Shown here: positions 34,121 to 47,088 of the stretch, piece by piece
Layout of the letters: each line of letters begins with the position of its first letter
Numbering within the stretch: the first letter of the stretch is position 1
From: Xylogone sp. PMI_703
Lineage: Eukaryota > Ascomycota > Leotiomycetes
Assembly: GCA_021399445.1 (NCBI GenBank)
Contig: JAJTUQ010000002.1
Coordinates: 2,480,001 to 2,544,000 of the forward strand
Direction: 5' to 3'
Length of the DNA: 64,000 nt
Program-made: the position numbers and the translations under genes
The notes under the pieces: generated by a model
Databases searched by the model: none
Seen by the model: only the letters and a program-made list of their open reading frames with translations
What the model was told of the DNA's origin: nothing

Positions 34121-37100
34121 ATGTTGAACCCGATTAGATATATCTTTCCGATAGCGAGTGTGCTGTTAATATGTGTGAACCTTGTCTTCGCGAACTCACA
34201 CACAAACCAAAACTATAGACGAGATGATTCTAGCGATACCCCAACGACACCGACTCACATCTCTGAGTTGATATCTTCCAATACTCCTTCGAGTGCAAAG
34301 GGGTCTGGAAGTGAACCTACCGGGAACGATTCTTCAGGACATGGGCACTCTACCACAAGTAGAAACTTAGCTATATCTACTTCGGTACATACTTTGACCA
34401 CATCCCCGAGCTCGATAGTGTCCCCAAAACACTCACCATCAAATATCAACGCCTCAATTTCAACTTCTCTTAATGCCAATTCCACATATAATGGTATATA
34501 TTCCCTTCTCCAATTCTTCAAGGAGTATTATACTTAATGTCAATAGCAACCCTCACACCCGACAAGCTCCCTCTCGCGCCCCATATTACTCCTGGATTTG
34601 GAGTGGCTGGAATTATTCTTATGCTAACCGGTGCAGTATATACTGTTATTGGAATCAAAATCAAATTTTTGCATATATACCTCTCTACCGCCTTCCTTGC
34701 CAGCCTTGGGGTGACAGTGCTTGTCGTCTATGTTATGAATCCCCCAGTCAGCAACGCGATTCAAGGGGCATATGTTGTTGCTGCAATCTTAACGGGCATA
34801 GTGGTGGGTGGGCTCTCTCTAATTTTTGCAGAGATCACGGAGGGGCTTGGTTGCCTTCTCGGTGGTTTCTGCCTTAGCATGTGGCTCCTCGTTCTTCGGC
34901 CCGGTGGATTATTAACCTCGAATGCTGCGAAGGGAGCGCTCATCGGGGCTGTTAGCTTCGCTGTTTTTGCTACATCATTCTCACACTATACGCGACCATA
35001 TGGGCTAATTGGCTCCATTTCATTTGGAGGCGGCACAGTGATAGTATTGGGAATTGATTGCTTCAGCAGAGCAGGTCTCAAGGAGTTTTGGGCATATATC
35101 TGGAAACTTAATGACAATCTGTTCCCCTTAGGGGCAACTACTTATCCAATTACAAGAGGCTTGAGGGTCGAAATCTATGCAATCATTTTTATATTCCTTG
35201 TCGGCGTTATTTCGCAGCTGAAGCTATGGAAAGTAGTGAAAGAGCAACGTGAACGACGGGAAATTGAAAGACTACAACGGCAGCAATCGCTTCAGCAAGA
35301 GGCAGAAGAAGCCGGCAGACGCATCGAGCAACATGCTGAGCAGGAAAGATCAGAATGGGAGGCTACATATTCAGAGAAGAAGTTAAAAGAGCCAGTCGAA
35401 GAGGTAAGATCAGTGAGAGGCTCCAGCTTTGGTGAAATGGAGATCCCCAATGTTTGGACCAGCAGCTCTATAACTGCTAGGCAGTCCGCCCAAGATATGA
35501 TTGAAATGGCACCTAGTGAGGGTGATATTCGCTGTCAAAATCGCGAAGGAACGATTACACTCCGGGATACGAAACAAAAGAGGAACGGAAGCCTGATGAG
35601 CAGGCTAAATATCAGCCAATTCCATACAACCCAGGATGGCCTGGGAGTAGAAGATGCACATACGGAGAGCTTAGGATGGCAAGACCCATCAAGATATGCT
35701 TCTGACAGGTTTGATTCTAACCTACCACCTATATTACCACTGCCTTTCGAAATGTCGAAAGAAACGGAGAAAGAAAAGGAACGAGATGACGTTTCAGTGA
35801 TGGCTACTGTTGCAGATGAAGAGGAGCAAAGTGCTATGCGTAGAATATCCAAACGCTTCTCAGTTGGCGCAGGATTTCTGAAGAGATTGTCAGAAAGATC
35901 ACTAAAGCGTTTTTCTAAAGAAGGTGGCAGCTCAGATTATCTTGTGCCTGCTCCACAAGTAGTTGAAGATGACCGCGCCAGCTCCATTGCCGCAACCATT
36001 GACGAGTTAAGTAGTGACAGCGATCATGATGATATGGTTATGGATGAGGCAAGATCCTCTATAGTCACTGGACTGGAGGAAGACCAGAACGTGATATCGA
36101 GGATTACTGTAAGGGAAATACATTCTGGTTCATCGTCCCCAAGCGTGACTGATACACCTGAGATTGAAATTAGAGACAAGGGGAAACGTGTCTCAACAAA
36201 CTCTAACTTCGAGCCAAGAGGATTAAGCTACCCACCACGGCCTGCACCTATTCAAGCGGCTACCACAGAGGGCTACCTGACAAGAGACCGTCTGCCTCAA
36301 CAGGTATCAAAAGTGGTTAAGACTTACCGGACTGATGAGTGGGCCAAACATATTTATGATGCTGAGACACCAGATGTGACCAGCCATGGCTTAACAGAGA
36401 GCCAGATGTATGTCGGATCTGGAGTCGCAGAAACGCCAGCACCAGTCAATGTCCACGATCTTCAAGAGGCACCAGCAAACACCTCTCACCCAAAACCAGT
36501 GGCCTCGGTACCTCAGCCAACCCGGATGAGTCATCTCAGAGGAACGAGTCAATCAAAATCGCAGATATCAGCCTATGATGGATATGTGCCAGAGGAAGGA
36601 ATCCTCCATCTCAGCCCTTCACAGCAGTCTCTCACACAGAACTCACCACCCCTGGGATCTACAGGCAAGCTGGGACACTTACGAAGAGTTTCGGGAAACA
36701 TTCTTGCTAACAAACCCGTCGTCGAGTCATCAGTCGAGGAGAATTCATACCCTTCAAGTGGTAGTGGTGCCTCAAGACTGCCCCCTCATTTGGGTACATT
36801 TGGCGGTAGTGTACCTACGTTGCTTGGTGTACGAGATGCTGTATTACGCAATCCAAGAGGTTGTCGCCCCAGCCTATCAGCACGCTCATCGACTCTGGAG
36901 CTCAACTCTTTCAATTCTTCGCCCCGGAACAGTAGTGTTCCCAGCTCCGACGGAATGTCGCCGCAAATATGGGCATCATCTTTTGACTCTCACCAGCCCA
37001 AGCGGGGGCCGAATTATACGTCTATGCAGATCCGCGAACAACAGCTCGCGAACTGGCGGGCAGATGTGCAACAGGGCCTCAGGGGTTCGGCACAGGTGCA

Positions 37101-37135
37101 TGGCCATGTAGAGCGGCAGAGAAGTGCGTTATGGA

Positions 37136-37173
<38 letters not shown>

Positions 37174-37305
37174 AAGGCGGCAGAGAATAAGCGGAAGCAG
37201 GAGAAGGAAGGCATTATTCTTCACGAGCAAATGCGGAGAAAGGATATGCTTGAACTACACAGGGAAGTAATGAAGAAGATTCAGAATTCTGCGAATAAGG
37301 TCTAA
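34121..37305 (+). CDS. DUF4203 (TM7S3/TM198-like) membrane protein with long cytosolic tail
   Basis: Two exons, 34121-34493 and 34547-37305, give 1,043 residues. It opens with a hydrophobic signal sequence (MLNPIRYIFPIASVLLICV) and a Ser/Thr-rich extracellular stretch of about 100 residues. About seven membrane segments follow in residues 135-365, starting at TPGFGVAGIILMLTGAVYTV, typical of DUF4203. After WKVVKEQRERREIERLQRQQ comes a coiled coil and a tail of some 650 residues rich in Ser, Pro and charged residues. The end carries ten glutamines and a charged helix. Function is unknown. The architecture fits a plasma-membrane or vacuolar protein with a signalling or scaffold tail, which is an inference. 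Confidence 0.88.
37141..37170 (+). repeat. CAG trinucleotide repeat, 10 units
   Basis: Ten uninterrupted CAG codons encode ten glutamines near the C-terminus of the DUF4203 protein. Pure repeats like this change length easily by slippage. Confidence 0.95.
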
Positions 37306-39324
37306 ATTAAATGGATGATGGCAAGCGCAAAAGCACGGTAATGAGAACTTGGTGAACATTATCCGGATTATGTTAGGCTGGATACTTTGGACTACAAGAT
37401 TGTTTTTGCAAGCTGGTTAGGGTGCGGGTATGTGATCTACCGTACAGTACATCCTGTACGAAATGCATGGTACCGTACGGTACATGGATAGGGAGGTGGT
37501 AAGGGGGGTCGCTTACATCGGAGAATTAAAGAAGAGGAGGATGTGCATTATTTGAGAGAATTGTACGCGTGTATTACGTGTAAACGAAAGAATTAGAATT
37601 ATTACAGTACTGTGTATCAATTCCAAACATAGAATGAAATGATTTCAAGACTTACCGCATTCATTCAGGTTAACTTAATGGAGTCCCCCTTTGATTAATC
37701 AGCCCTATGGCTTAACACATAATATATTACAGAGGTAGGGAGTACCTAGCGTAAACCTTAATATAATCCACGGTAATGCCGTTTCGCGCTTCGAGTCAGA
37801 GCAAACAAAGAGCAAGTCGATACCATAGAAAGGGGAATAATATCATGAGCAAATACGGTACCTTCCATCGGCAAGTTCCTGTAAAACACAGCCGATATCA
37901 ATATCATACAACCTTTACGTTGGTTCTCGTTACCGTAAAAAGCAATGGTTACACAAGATATTAAACGGAGGTAACGTCGTAGGTGACACGTCCCACGGCG
38001 ACACCGCAGTCAAGAGGTGTTCTTGGGGGAAATTTGATGATGATGCTCCATCCAGGACTGCTGGTACCGTACTCAAGATATTTGATTGACTTCGGGAACC
38101 TTTTTCTATCGATGGGTTTGGTGTTCCAGGGTTGCTCCCCGCTTACATATCGCCAAAAAAACCTCCTTTCCGGCACCAGGCAGGGCTGATGATGATCTGC
38201 CAATTAATCTTGGCTGCTAATCTTGCTAGGACAAGCCATGCCCAGCGAGTGTGCCGCGCGCGGCCCAATATTTCGGGAAGAGCGATGAATTGAATGGTTG
38301 GTAATTGGTTGTGGGAATGTTGCTTTTATCTTTCTTCTTTCTTTTTCTTGGTGACAACTTCCACGGAATTATTACCGTCCTGAGAAAGAGCTTAGGCGAG
38401 ATGACATATGATATTATGATAGATTCTGTACAGTGCGGTACAATATTGGCAGGCGCCTGGAAAAGGATCGCACCAAGGCATAAATGTTGGATTTATGAGG
38501 AAGTAAGACATGGCCCATTTCTAACCGATACGAACCTACTGCAACCGGTAATCGGTACCTGACAGTGGGAGCTGCGGCGGTGCCGTTGATCTTCAAACCG
38601 CTGGCTGGCTGGACTGTGGATGCTTGCATGGTGGAGATGGATGGGATCGCTGGGTTGGTTTTGCTTTGCTTCGGCCGGACACTTTCTCTCCACCTTCGAT
38701 GCCCGGCTCCCCTTTTTTTCTTATTCTTCCGAGCGACAATAATCCCAGAATTCCACGTCCCCGTACAAAAGGCGCTCAGACATCTGCTGTTGACCTGCGT
38801 CATAAGCTGCCGGGTTGAGACGTCCAGAGCCTCACTTCTGGCATCATCGCATGCAGCGCCCCTGATGGTGTCTGTTGTTCGATCCCTTCCACGCTTTTCT
38901 CTCCCTTCCTCTGCTTCCTTCTGCGCTTGGACATAGTAAGAAATCCCACGCGGGCGAGGATGGCTTCATGGCAGAGACAGCCATGGCAGCCGCTTGCGTA
39001 CCCGTGAGCCAGCCATGCTGATTCCATGCCTCGGGGAGCAGTGCACTGATATTTTCCCCGAGGGACCCTGGTAACAGATGAAGTCACATCTCTCATCTCT
39101 CTTTCCGACCCTTCCACCTCGTTAGAACATATTATTTCTGGCTGACGCTCTCTCTTCTTCTCCCTTCCCTTTCTTCCCTCTTCTCGCTCTCAGGCTGTTC
39201 TTCTCGCATACTAATTGTTCACCGTTGATCGTGTATTTGTCGCCTCATACATACATCTCTTGTTTGTACTCTTAGTGTGGATGGCAATGCTGCAACCGAT
39301 GTTTCTCCTGGCTGCTCGAGAATA
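37306..39324. other. Intergenic region, no supported gene
   Basis: About 2 kb before the Erf4-like gene. It holds several GTAC-rich palindromic stretches (37438-37485 and 37604-37615) and CT-rich tracts at 38680-38730 and 39145-39200. The latter probably lie near the Erf4 transcription start. Overlapping short frames on both strands at 38300-39120 are not convincing. Confidence 0.5.
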
Positions 39325-41355
39325 ATGCAGAAGGCGCGTGTTCCTGATACCTCAGGCACTAATACTCCTCCATCGCACATTGCTAAGGCACCCACGCCCT
39401 CGCCTGGCTCCTGTTCCTGCAGGCCCAGAATAATCCCCTATCCCTCTGCACGCATTAGCCCCGACTCGTCACTCGTCGAGACCTTTTCTCAACCTCCACC
39501 ACCGCCTCTCTCGTGCCTGCATCCCCCTTCGTCGCTGCCATCAGCTTCTCGACCCGTCGCAGCCTGTAGATATCGAAAGATACGCGCTACAAATCTCTGT
39601 AGGCGTCATCGTCGTCGGCTGTTCGCGCATCTAGGTCGAGCCCGAGCGGCATCATCGCTCCAACGGCGTCGCACGCAGGTCCGTCAACTGACCGTCGACC
39701 TGCAGCCGCCGTAGCAAAGCATGCAATCCCAGCGGCAGCGCCAGCATCCTCAGCTCCAGAGCCAGACTCATCGTCGCCGCCTGTAACAACTGCGAATCCT
39801 CGCATTCCGTCGCCTAGCTTCCAACCGACCTATCCGTCGCCAGCTCCCCTGAGCTCGAATTCTTCCGAACCTCAGGTCCGTGTGACTACTCCAACTCGTT
39901 GGAGTCTGCGTAACGCTTTCATTGGTGGCAGCAATCCTCCCTTCTCGACGCCATTCTCTCGATCGCGTTCGGGCACGGCAAACAGCTCCTCGTCTAGAGT
40001 GGGACGACCAAACGCATCACGACTTTGGAACCCGACCAATTCGACGCCCCGACTGTTACGACCGAGACATCAACAGCAGGAAGATCCGTATCTCTCTGGA
40101 GAGGCCCCGGTACCAGTGCCACTCTCTCACCCAATCCTCGGTCCACACAGCCCAATTCCTGGAGCTGAAGGAGGCGATCATCCACTCTTAACTCTCCCCG
40201 AGCAGAGACAGAAGCGGCACTCGGCTTCCACAAGAGCCAGTCTCCAGGTTGAGAGGAGTGCTAGTTCGACTGGAACGAACAGGATCTCTCTACCTCGGAG
40301 TGTGAGTATTGAGATATCCAGGAAGAGTTTTACGTCTCAGCATTCGCCTGGATTAGCACCTCCTGGTCCAAAGATCGATAAGGGAAAAGGCAGGGCCGTC
40401 GACGACGAATTTGTAGATATCGATTTAGAAGCGGGTCACGGAGAGAGAGATAGGACAGGATTAGGACTCAGGCAAAGGGCAAGAAGCATCTCGAAATTAC
40501 CCCGTGGAGCAGTTGTTGCCGGCCTATCTTTCCATCACGAAGACAGAGGCAAAGGAAGAGCACTTACAACCATGTCTACTGATATTGAACGCGGCATGCC
40601 ATTTATACCTGGTATAGGGTCTTCCCTTAACCCAAACATCCCAAACAACTCTTCTAATCACTCTCTTGATGGTATTGGTCCAGCTCTTTCGTCTGCCAAC
40701 ACATCCATAATCGGCGATGAAGTACCGGCGAATAATGCAGAAGAATGGGGTCCTCAACATCCCTGTTTTCCACATATGAACCCGCATGTACCAATTGATT
40801 CTCCATTGTATCAATCCACACGCATCATTCGAATCCACAGGGACTGGATGTTGGAAGGCGATCTTGCACCTACCTTCTCGAATCTCTACCCTGAGATTCT
40901 CGACCCTGCTGGAGTATCTGAACAGGATTTCCGCCGATTAGTGGATCAAATAAACAAAACCTTAGTGCCTGTGTTTAATCCCTGGAGCTTCCGAAATATT
41001 CTAGACGGCTTCCTGGGATTGATAACTGGATGGGTATGGGATGACTTAGGATTTAGTGCTGTGAAGTCAAGGTTACAGTCCTTGGAGGCATTTCTGGAAG
41101 AGTGGAATAAGGATATGAGAGAGAAATCGAAGGATATTGGGCCTGAAAATGCACCGAAGATTGTTAGCCTAAGGAGGACTGGATACATGCATGTAAGTTC
41201 CCAAAATGGTTGTTTTCTATATTCTGTTTTGGTGTGCTACATACTAACCACCTGCTTGATAGCTTGATATCCAAGTTCCAGACCCTGAAATCTCATACCC
41301 GGTGTCAACAACGGATGCTGGCAGAACAGGAACCGGCAGATCATCGAAAGACTAA
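39325..41355 (+). CDS. erf4: Erf4/Golgin A7-type palmitoyltransferase cofactor
   Basis: The C-terminal part is clear. PLYQSTRIIRIHRDWMLEGD, SEQDFRRLVDQINKTLVPVF and FLGLITGWVWDDLGF form the PF10256 domain, and a last exon 41263-41355 follows an intron (41193-41262) with a perfect TACTAAC branch site. The first half is disordered and rich in Ser, Pro and Arg. The long exon has no ATG before residue 230 or so of its frame, so an upstream exon is required. The ATG at 39325 (MQKARVPDTSG) joins in frame through a donor at 39566 to acceptors such as 39678, giving about 615 residues. That junction is a guess. Erf4 partners Erf2 to palmitoylate Ras at the ER/Golgi. Confidence 0.8.
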
Positions 41356-42338
41356 CATGCGAACTCATTATTCCTGTCCTATTCGGAGATGCATTATCCA
41401 ACTTACCTTCAATAAACCCACTGCTACGACCCTTATCAGATCCATTCTTTTTTCCCTACCATATATATACTTTTTCTTCTTTGTCCATTTTTAACGAGAA
41501 AGGAAAGGAGAAATATACCCGTTTCGGTTCTTAGCAACCATCTCTCATTTCCTAACTCGTATTTTGCTCTTAGCGGGGAGGAGGATTATTTTGCATTCCC
41601 CATAATGTGTGAAGAGAATGGCGTTTAACGGAGTATGACCTTTTTATTTTTTGCTGTCAAGTTTCAGCTTAGCGCCTGTCTCATGATGAATACGGGTAAA
41701 AAGAGGAGGATTAAAAGGATAACTAAAATTCCTTCGGGATTTTTAGGTTGCCTTGTTCTTTTTTGCATAGCATAGCGTAGCGTTGGTGTTGAGAACCGGT
41801 GTCAGAAGAAAGAGAAAGAGGAGGTCACTTCTTAGATCTCGGAGACTTTATATGTATCATCTATACCACATATTAAACTGCTCCGCTAATACTATTTCAT
41901 TTATGTAGTGCATCCTATCTCCATATGTGTCTGTCATTATACTGGGATTACTTTCAATCCGATGTACTGGTCACATAAGTTCACGGGAGAGTTCTGTTTC
42001 TGAGTCATGTCATGACCATTTATTTAGTTAACTAAAGGCTAGGAACGATCTGCCCTACCAACTATATACGTCAAGCAAACGCCATATACATCTTCATAAC
42101 CTGATTTCTTGCCTGGAAATACTGGACTAAGAAGAAAAGCCAGAGGAAAATAAGAAAGGAATAAACCAGAGACCAATAGCGCCATAATATCGCCTACGTC
42201 ATCATCCTACTTGATGCTCCGTATTATCAGGAAGAGCCCAAGTGAAAAGGATTTAACGAATTATGGAATGACCAATGGGGCCAGACTTGAGACGAACACC
42301 GTCATATCTTTGGAAGGATCATCTCCTCATATTACCGC
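41356..42338. other. Intergenic region between convergent genes
   Basis: About 1 kb of 3' flanks of the Erf4-like and Ste3-like genes. No gene is supported. Confidence 0.5.
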
Positions 42339-44197
42339 TTAAACGGCGGGAGTGTCCTCCTCCATTCTCCGTAGTACAGTATTGACCACAACTCTGGGCT
42401 TTGACTGCTCTCTGGAAGCAGAAGCAGAAGCCGAGTTAGAAGAACCAGGGTTCTGGATACTATCATTGGATTCAACCCTCTCGCGCTCAAGTTCTCGGTA
42501 AGCTCGTGTACCTATTCTGGGGTTACTCCAAATCGTAGTTTCAACCATTGAGTTTTGGGCCATTGGTGGCTGAAGACTTGGGGAGGTGAGGCCTGGGCTT
42601 GCAAGTGTTGAGTCAAGAGTAGCGCTGATGTGATTCGCCTCAGCTTTCTTGGAGAAAGTGAGTGCTGGAATTGGGACATTGATGTGAGTGCGAAATGTTG
42701 AGAAGATATTGCGATGGCTCATGCGAGGTGCTTGTTCAGTACGGGAGGATTCGATAAGCTGTGAGGATGATAATACTGGCTCTAAATAGCGGGGAGAAGA
42801 AGGTGCAGGCGTAATGGCATCTAATTCATGAGATGGGTCATAGTTAGGGGTTAGTGCTTGTTCGAGATCAGCTTGCGTGAGTGCTGGTTGAGGTGTCACA
42901 GTGTTTGAGTTTGTGATGCTGATGCGATCAAAGGTCGGTAGAGAACCATTTCTACAGGCAGAGCTGAGGGAGGCCATTAGCTTTTGCTTCGTGATGGTAT
43001 ATAGATTACTGTAGTGGGCAACTGTGAAAAGAGAATAAGAATCATACCTATTTGAGCCTGCAACACTTCCCTGTCTATCACCCTTATCAAAGTATTTCAT
43101 GGCTCGGTTGACCAGATTGAAATGGCGAGTCCATTTAGAACGGGAATTTCTCCTTGGCTGTCTGGGTTGCTTCAGACTCGGCCATACATCCCCAAGACCA
43201 GCCTTGACAAGTATATCCCTATATAGATCGATCGCTTCGTCTCCGATTCCATAGAAGAACACAATCAAAAACCCCATTGAGATTGGAATCCATCCATCCC
43301 ATTGAAGGCCCGGGATGTCATCCAATCTTAGGAAGATGATTGGATCCCACGTAACAGGGTTATGGACTCTTGAAAATGAATATGGAATCAAGGGATAGGA
43401 GTTCTTAATATTGTTATAGAGAAAATACAATGTTACCGGGAGATAGATGATGAGGAGGGACACTGAAAGCATGAATAGCTTCAAGAATCGAGTCGCGGTG
43501 AGGCCGGATCCGGTACTTGAGAGGGTATTAGAAAAATGATGTCGATGTTTGCGTAAGCGGTAGATGACCAATACTATGACAGTAGGTTAGAGTACGAAAC
43601 CGAATTTATGAGGATTGGATACGTACCAGCATAATAGGCGTTGATTACTGCGAAAACTGGAGCCCACATATGTATAATGACAATGCTAGGCCAGCTATTA
43701 TCCACAACATTGACACAGCCGGTGATGGTAATTATATAATATCTATCCACCTGGACAAGATAATATAGACCTAGCTGAAGTACCGGAATACCTAAGCAGA
43801 AGATGAAATCAATGGCCATTCTGCGGCGTCTCATGGCTGGAGTCTCGAGGAGGTTTGCATTGTCTGTGTCAACAGCCTTGGCCAAATTTCTTGAGACACC
43901 GGCCATACAGGTAGCAATGCCGGCTGTGATGGGTGATCGGAGGTAGGACTGGATATCACATAGGCCAACACCATTCCACCATGTTGAAAAGTCATCAGTG
44001 GGCCAGAGGGCAGCATTGATAAGGTCGAAGAAGTTCTGGAGAACAATGAAAAAGATCAAGAGACAGGTGGCTATGTTCCTTCTCTTCCAGAGCAAGTAGA
44101 AAGGAACAGCGCACATTACCATAGCCATGCAAGCAAATAATGGTAGGACGACTGCATTTGGCGTAACACCGTAGTCAGGGGTGGTGGTGTTATTCAT
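42339..44197 (-). CDS. ste3: Ste3-like pheromone receptor (class D GPCR)
   Basis: Two exons, 44197-43627 and 43573-42339, give 601 residues. Seven hydrophobic segments fill the first 300 or so residues: VVLPLFACMAMVMCAVPFYL, LLIFFIVLQNFFDLINAALW with the conserved W, and later IDFIFCLGIPVLQLGLYYLV and FLKLFMLSVSLLIIYLPVTL. The short first loop and the LCDIQSYLRSPITAGIATC region match receptors for the lipid-modified a-factor type pheromone. The cytoplasmic tail is long (about 280 residues), Ser/Thr/Pro-rich and probably phosphorylated. It acts at the plasma membrane upstream of the mating MAP-kinase pathway. No mating-type gene is nearby. Confidence 0.93.
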
Positions 44198-45468
44198 CTT
44201 GGCCGAAGTAGCTTAAAGTCTTGAAAATGCCGTCTGAAGAAAGAGAAGACAATCTTGTGAGGTTATTAGAAGTATCGAAGATAAGTCTCTAAATGTATAT
44301 GTATCCTTCTTCAAATGACTGTAGTCATCAAGGAAAGACACAATTAATCAGTTCTGCGGGGCAACGCAATGGTATACAAGTGCAATGCCAACAAATGGCA
44401 GATTAGAGAAGCCCTTTTCGATGAAGAGAGTAAAACTTCCGAGATATTGATTGACGAAGTTTGTAACAAGTATGTATGAAGGTGGAACGATAGATTGAAA
44501 TAGATTGCAAAGAGACAAACAGATCTCAGAGAAGATTGAAACATTGGTAGCAGCAGTTGATCAACTCTCAATAGCATCATGACTGTCAATAGCTCTCAAT
44601 AACGGAAGGTATGTTTTGTGATAAAAAATCCCACCCACGCCGCAAAACACTACCGTGTGCCTTACAACAGGTCGATCTGGCATTGCCAATAGGATGCAAA
44701 CTATTGCTATGGATTTGACAATGAGATACCTGCAGGAAGACAGAGAGGAAGATGACGGAACATCGCCGCTCACCATTGCCCCGAATCGCACTGTTGGCGG
44801 GCATTGAGGTAGAGGCAGTGCCCAGACGAGGGATATTTTCATAGCAAGCACAAGCACTCGCAGCTGCTGCGCTGTTTGGTGAGGATTCCTATTGAGGCCT
44901 CAATTGAGGATAGTGGCCGACTGCAAGTGAACAACAACCGCGACCTGTCAAAAGATCGTCGAAATAGAAACAAGACAATTGTGAGCTCCCTCAATAACAG
45001 AGCGAGACAAAAATCTGAAAATAGAATAAGAAATTATGAAGCTGAAGCAAAAGGAGAGTTTCGCATATTGGTACTTAGCCAGGGATCGCATGCGTGGTGC
45101 ATATTATGAGGTCTATTGAGGACTCATGTGCGGCCTCTCTATACAACTGCGCATCCGTTAAGCGGCTGAAAATCAGTTTTATCCGTCGGTCCTTTTAGAG
45201 GTGATAGTGGCGTACATTTCTCACAGCTCAGATCCTCCATTCAGTTAGATCGTCTTGGCTCTTAGGAAGGACGAGGGAATGGTGATGGGATCAGAAGACG
45301 TTATCTTGCTTGGTCCAACCTCTTCGTTACTACTCCCAAGGTTTAGCGTCCCCATCACGTGTTGAGCAACAACAAACATTTGATCAACGAGTTTATTTTT
45401 ACTCTATTTGCTATGACATAGTCCGGGGCTACACGTTGTGAACATGTCTTTGTAAAAGTCCACTGGTA
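44198..45468. other. Intergenic region upstream of the Ste3-like gene
   Basis: 1.3 kb with the receptor promoter and the 3' flank of the hydrolase. Short frames at 44344-45109 on both strands overlap and carry no recognisable domain. Confidence 0.5.
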
Positions 45469-46728
45469 CTATGTTCGGGCCATTCGCTCCCGAATGTACT
45501 CCGCAGTATCACTCATTGCTTCAGCGGCAATTGGAATAGGGAAACCAATGAACGCATGAGCTCCACCAGGGTAAATCTTGATATAGGCTTCTCCTCCATT
45601 GATTAGCCATTTCGTACCCATCAGTACCGAATCATCTAGCAGCGGGTCATCAGTACCACACGTGAAGAGAGCACTAGGTAATCGCCCTCGAAGCTTTGAA
45701 AGATCCTCGTAGAATGGTGAAATGGAGGCTGTTTTCTTTTGTTCCATGGGCATCCCTGGTAGAAAGACTTCATCTGTTTTTAGAATCCCCTCATTGTTCA
45801 GAACGAGTGGCTTGGAGTAGTAACGCGCCTGAGGGAGGAGACTCATGTCAAAGCAGCCGAAGTGAAGAAGAAGGCCCGAGAGACGAAGGTCAGGTGCAAC
45901 CCTGAGGAGATGGAATGCCGTTAACAGCGAGAGGTGTCCGCCCGCAGACTATAAACCAGCGGTGAGTCAATGCTATATTCCAACGGGAATGACCACTTCT
46001 CTCTGAAGTCGTATGGCTTCAGACGTAATAGATGGTGTTTATTCCCTTAGATGCAACCACCCCAACCATAATATTTGAAGTCTCAATCAGGGGTGATGGA
46101 TATGAAATGAGTTTAACATACCTCTCCGCCAATGAATCTCAATGGCCCGCCGTACTCCTTCGCGGAGTTCTTCGCCAAATACTCCGCAACGTCATAGCAG
46201 TCTTCAGGGCCCGCGGGAAATGGGTATTCTGGGGCAAGTCTATACCCAACAGAGAGGACAGCAACATCTCCTGAATCAGCGTAGTGTAGCAACTGCCGGT
46301 CGGTAGATTCATGGTCCCCAAGAACCCAGCCGCCACCATGGATGTGCAAAATCGTGCCCTTGCATTTCTTACGATCTTCTTCAGTCCTACGAGAAGATGG
46401 ATACATCAATCGACATGGAATACTTCGTCCCTGTTCACGCGAGGGGACCTCAATGTTGATAGCATCTGGATGTAAAACAGGCACTGCCATAAACGTCTCC
46501 CCCTTTCGGCGCATCTCTCGAAACTTCGCTGCGCCGACCTATTTAAAGATGAAATAAGCTACAGGCCGAGATATGCTTTCAAGGAAAATGGCCAATACAT
46601 ACATCCCACCATTTCTTCGCAGGTCCAAATTTATCAATTAATAATTGGTTAAATTTTGTAGTTTCTTCAGATATAGACGCGGGGTCGAACTTAGCAGCGT
46701 TGATTGTTATATCTGATTGGAGAGACAT
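45469..46728 (-). CDS. Alpha/beta hydrolase, hormone-sensitive-lipase type (PF07859)
   Basis: Three exons, 46728-46603, 46538-46122 and 45948-45469, give 340 residues. The oxyanion motif HGGGW (HIHGGGWVLGDHES) is present. The nucleophile motif G-E-S-A-G forms across the second intron (GGE|SAGG). The acid is in FTCGTDDPLLDD and the histidine in YPGGAHAF, so the catalytic triad is complete. Members hydrolyse short-chain esters, lactones or acyl groups. No secretion signal is visible, so it is probably cytosolic. The frame extends 16 codons upstream of the chosen ATG, but MSLQSDITINAAKFDP looks like the true start. Confidence 0.9.
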
Positions 46729-47088
46729 GGCTGCAATATATCTTGTAGCTATAAAGAGTTGAAGTTGATAATGCACAATATATGTCAGAAATATGTCGTC
46801 AGAGAGCGAGAGTGGAAATCAAATCCTCCACTATGTGCAAAAGGAGCAAGTTATCGAAGCTATGTACTCGCCCACCTCAAAATCAACTTAATTGAGTAAG
46901 TTAAATATCGGCAGAGCTTCTAGTATATTGTGGGGTATTATGCGGGGTGGATAAGAGAATATCCGCAAGACAGTATAAACCTATGATTTTACAACGAATG
47001 TACTAAAGGATGCGTAAACAACAGGTGCACCAGAGCCAAATCCAATGACTTTGTTCCAAAATAGAACTATCTCCTAGATTTTCGCCCT
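46729..47088. other. Hydrolase promoter region
   Basis: 360 bp between the hydrolase start and the stop of the next minus-strand gene. No gene or clear site seen. Confidence 0.5.
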
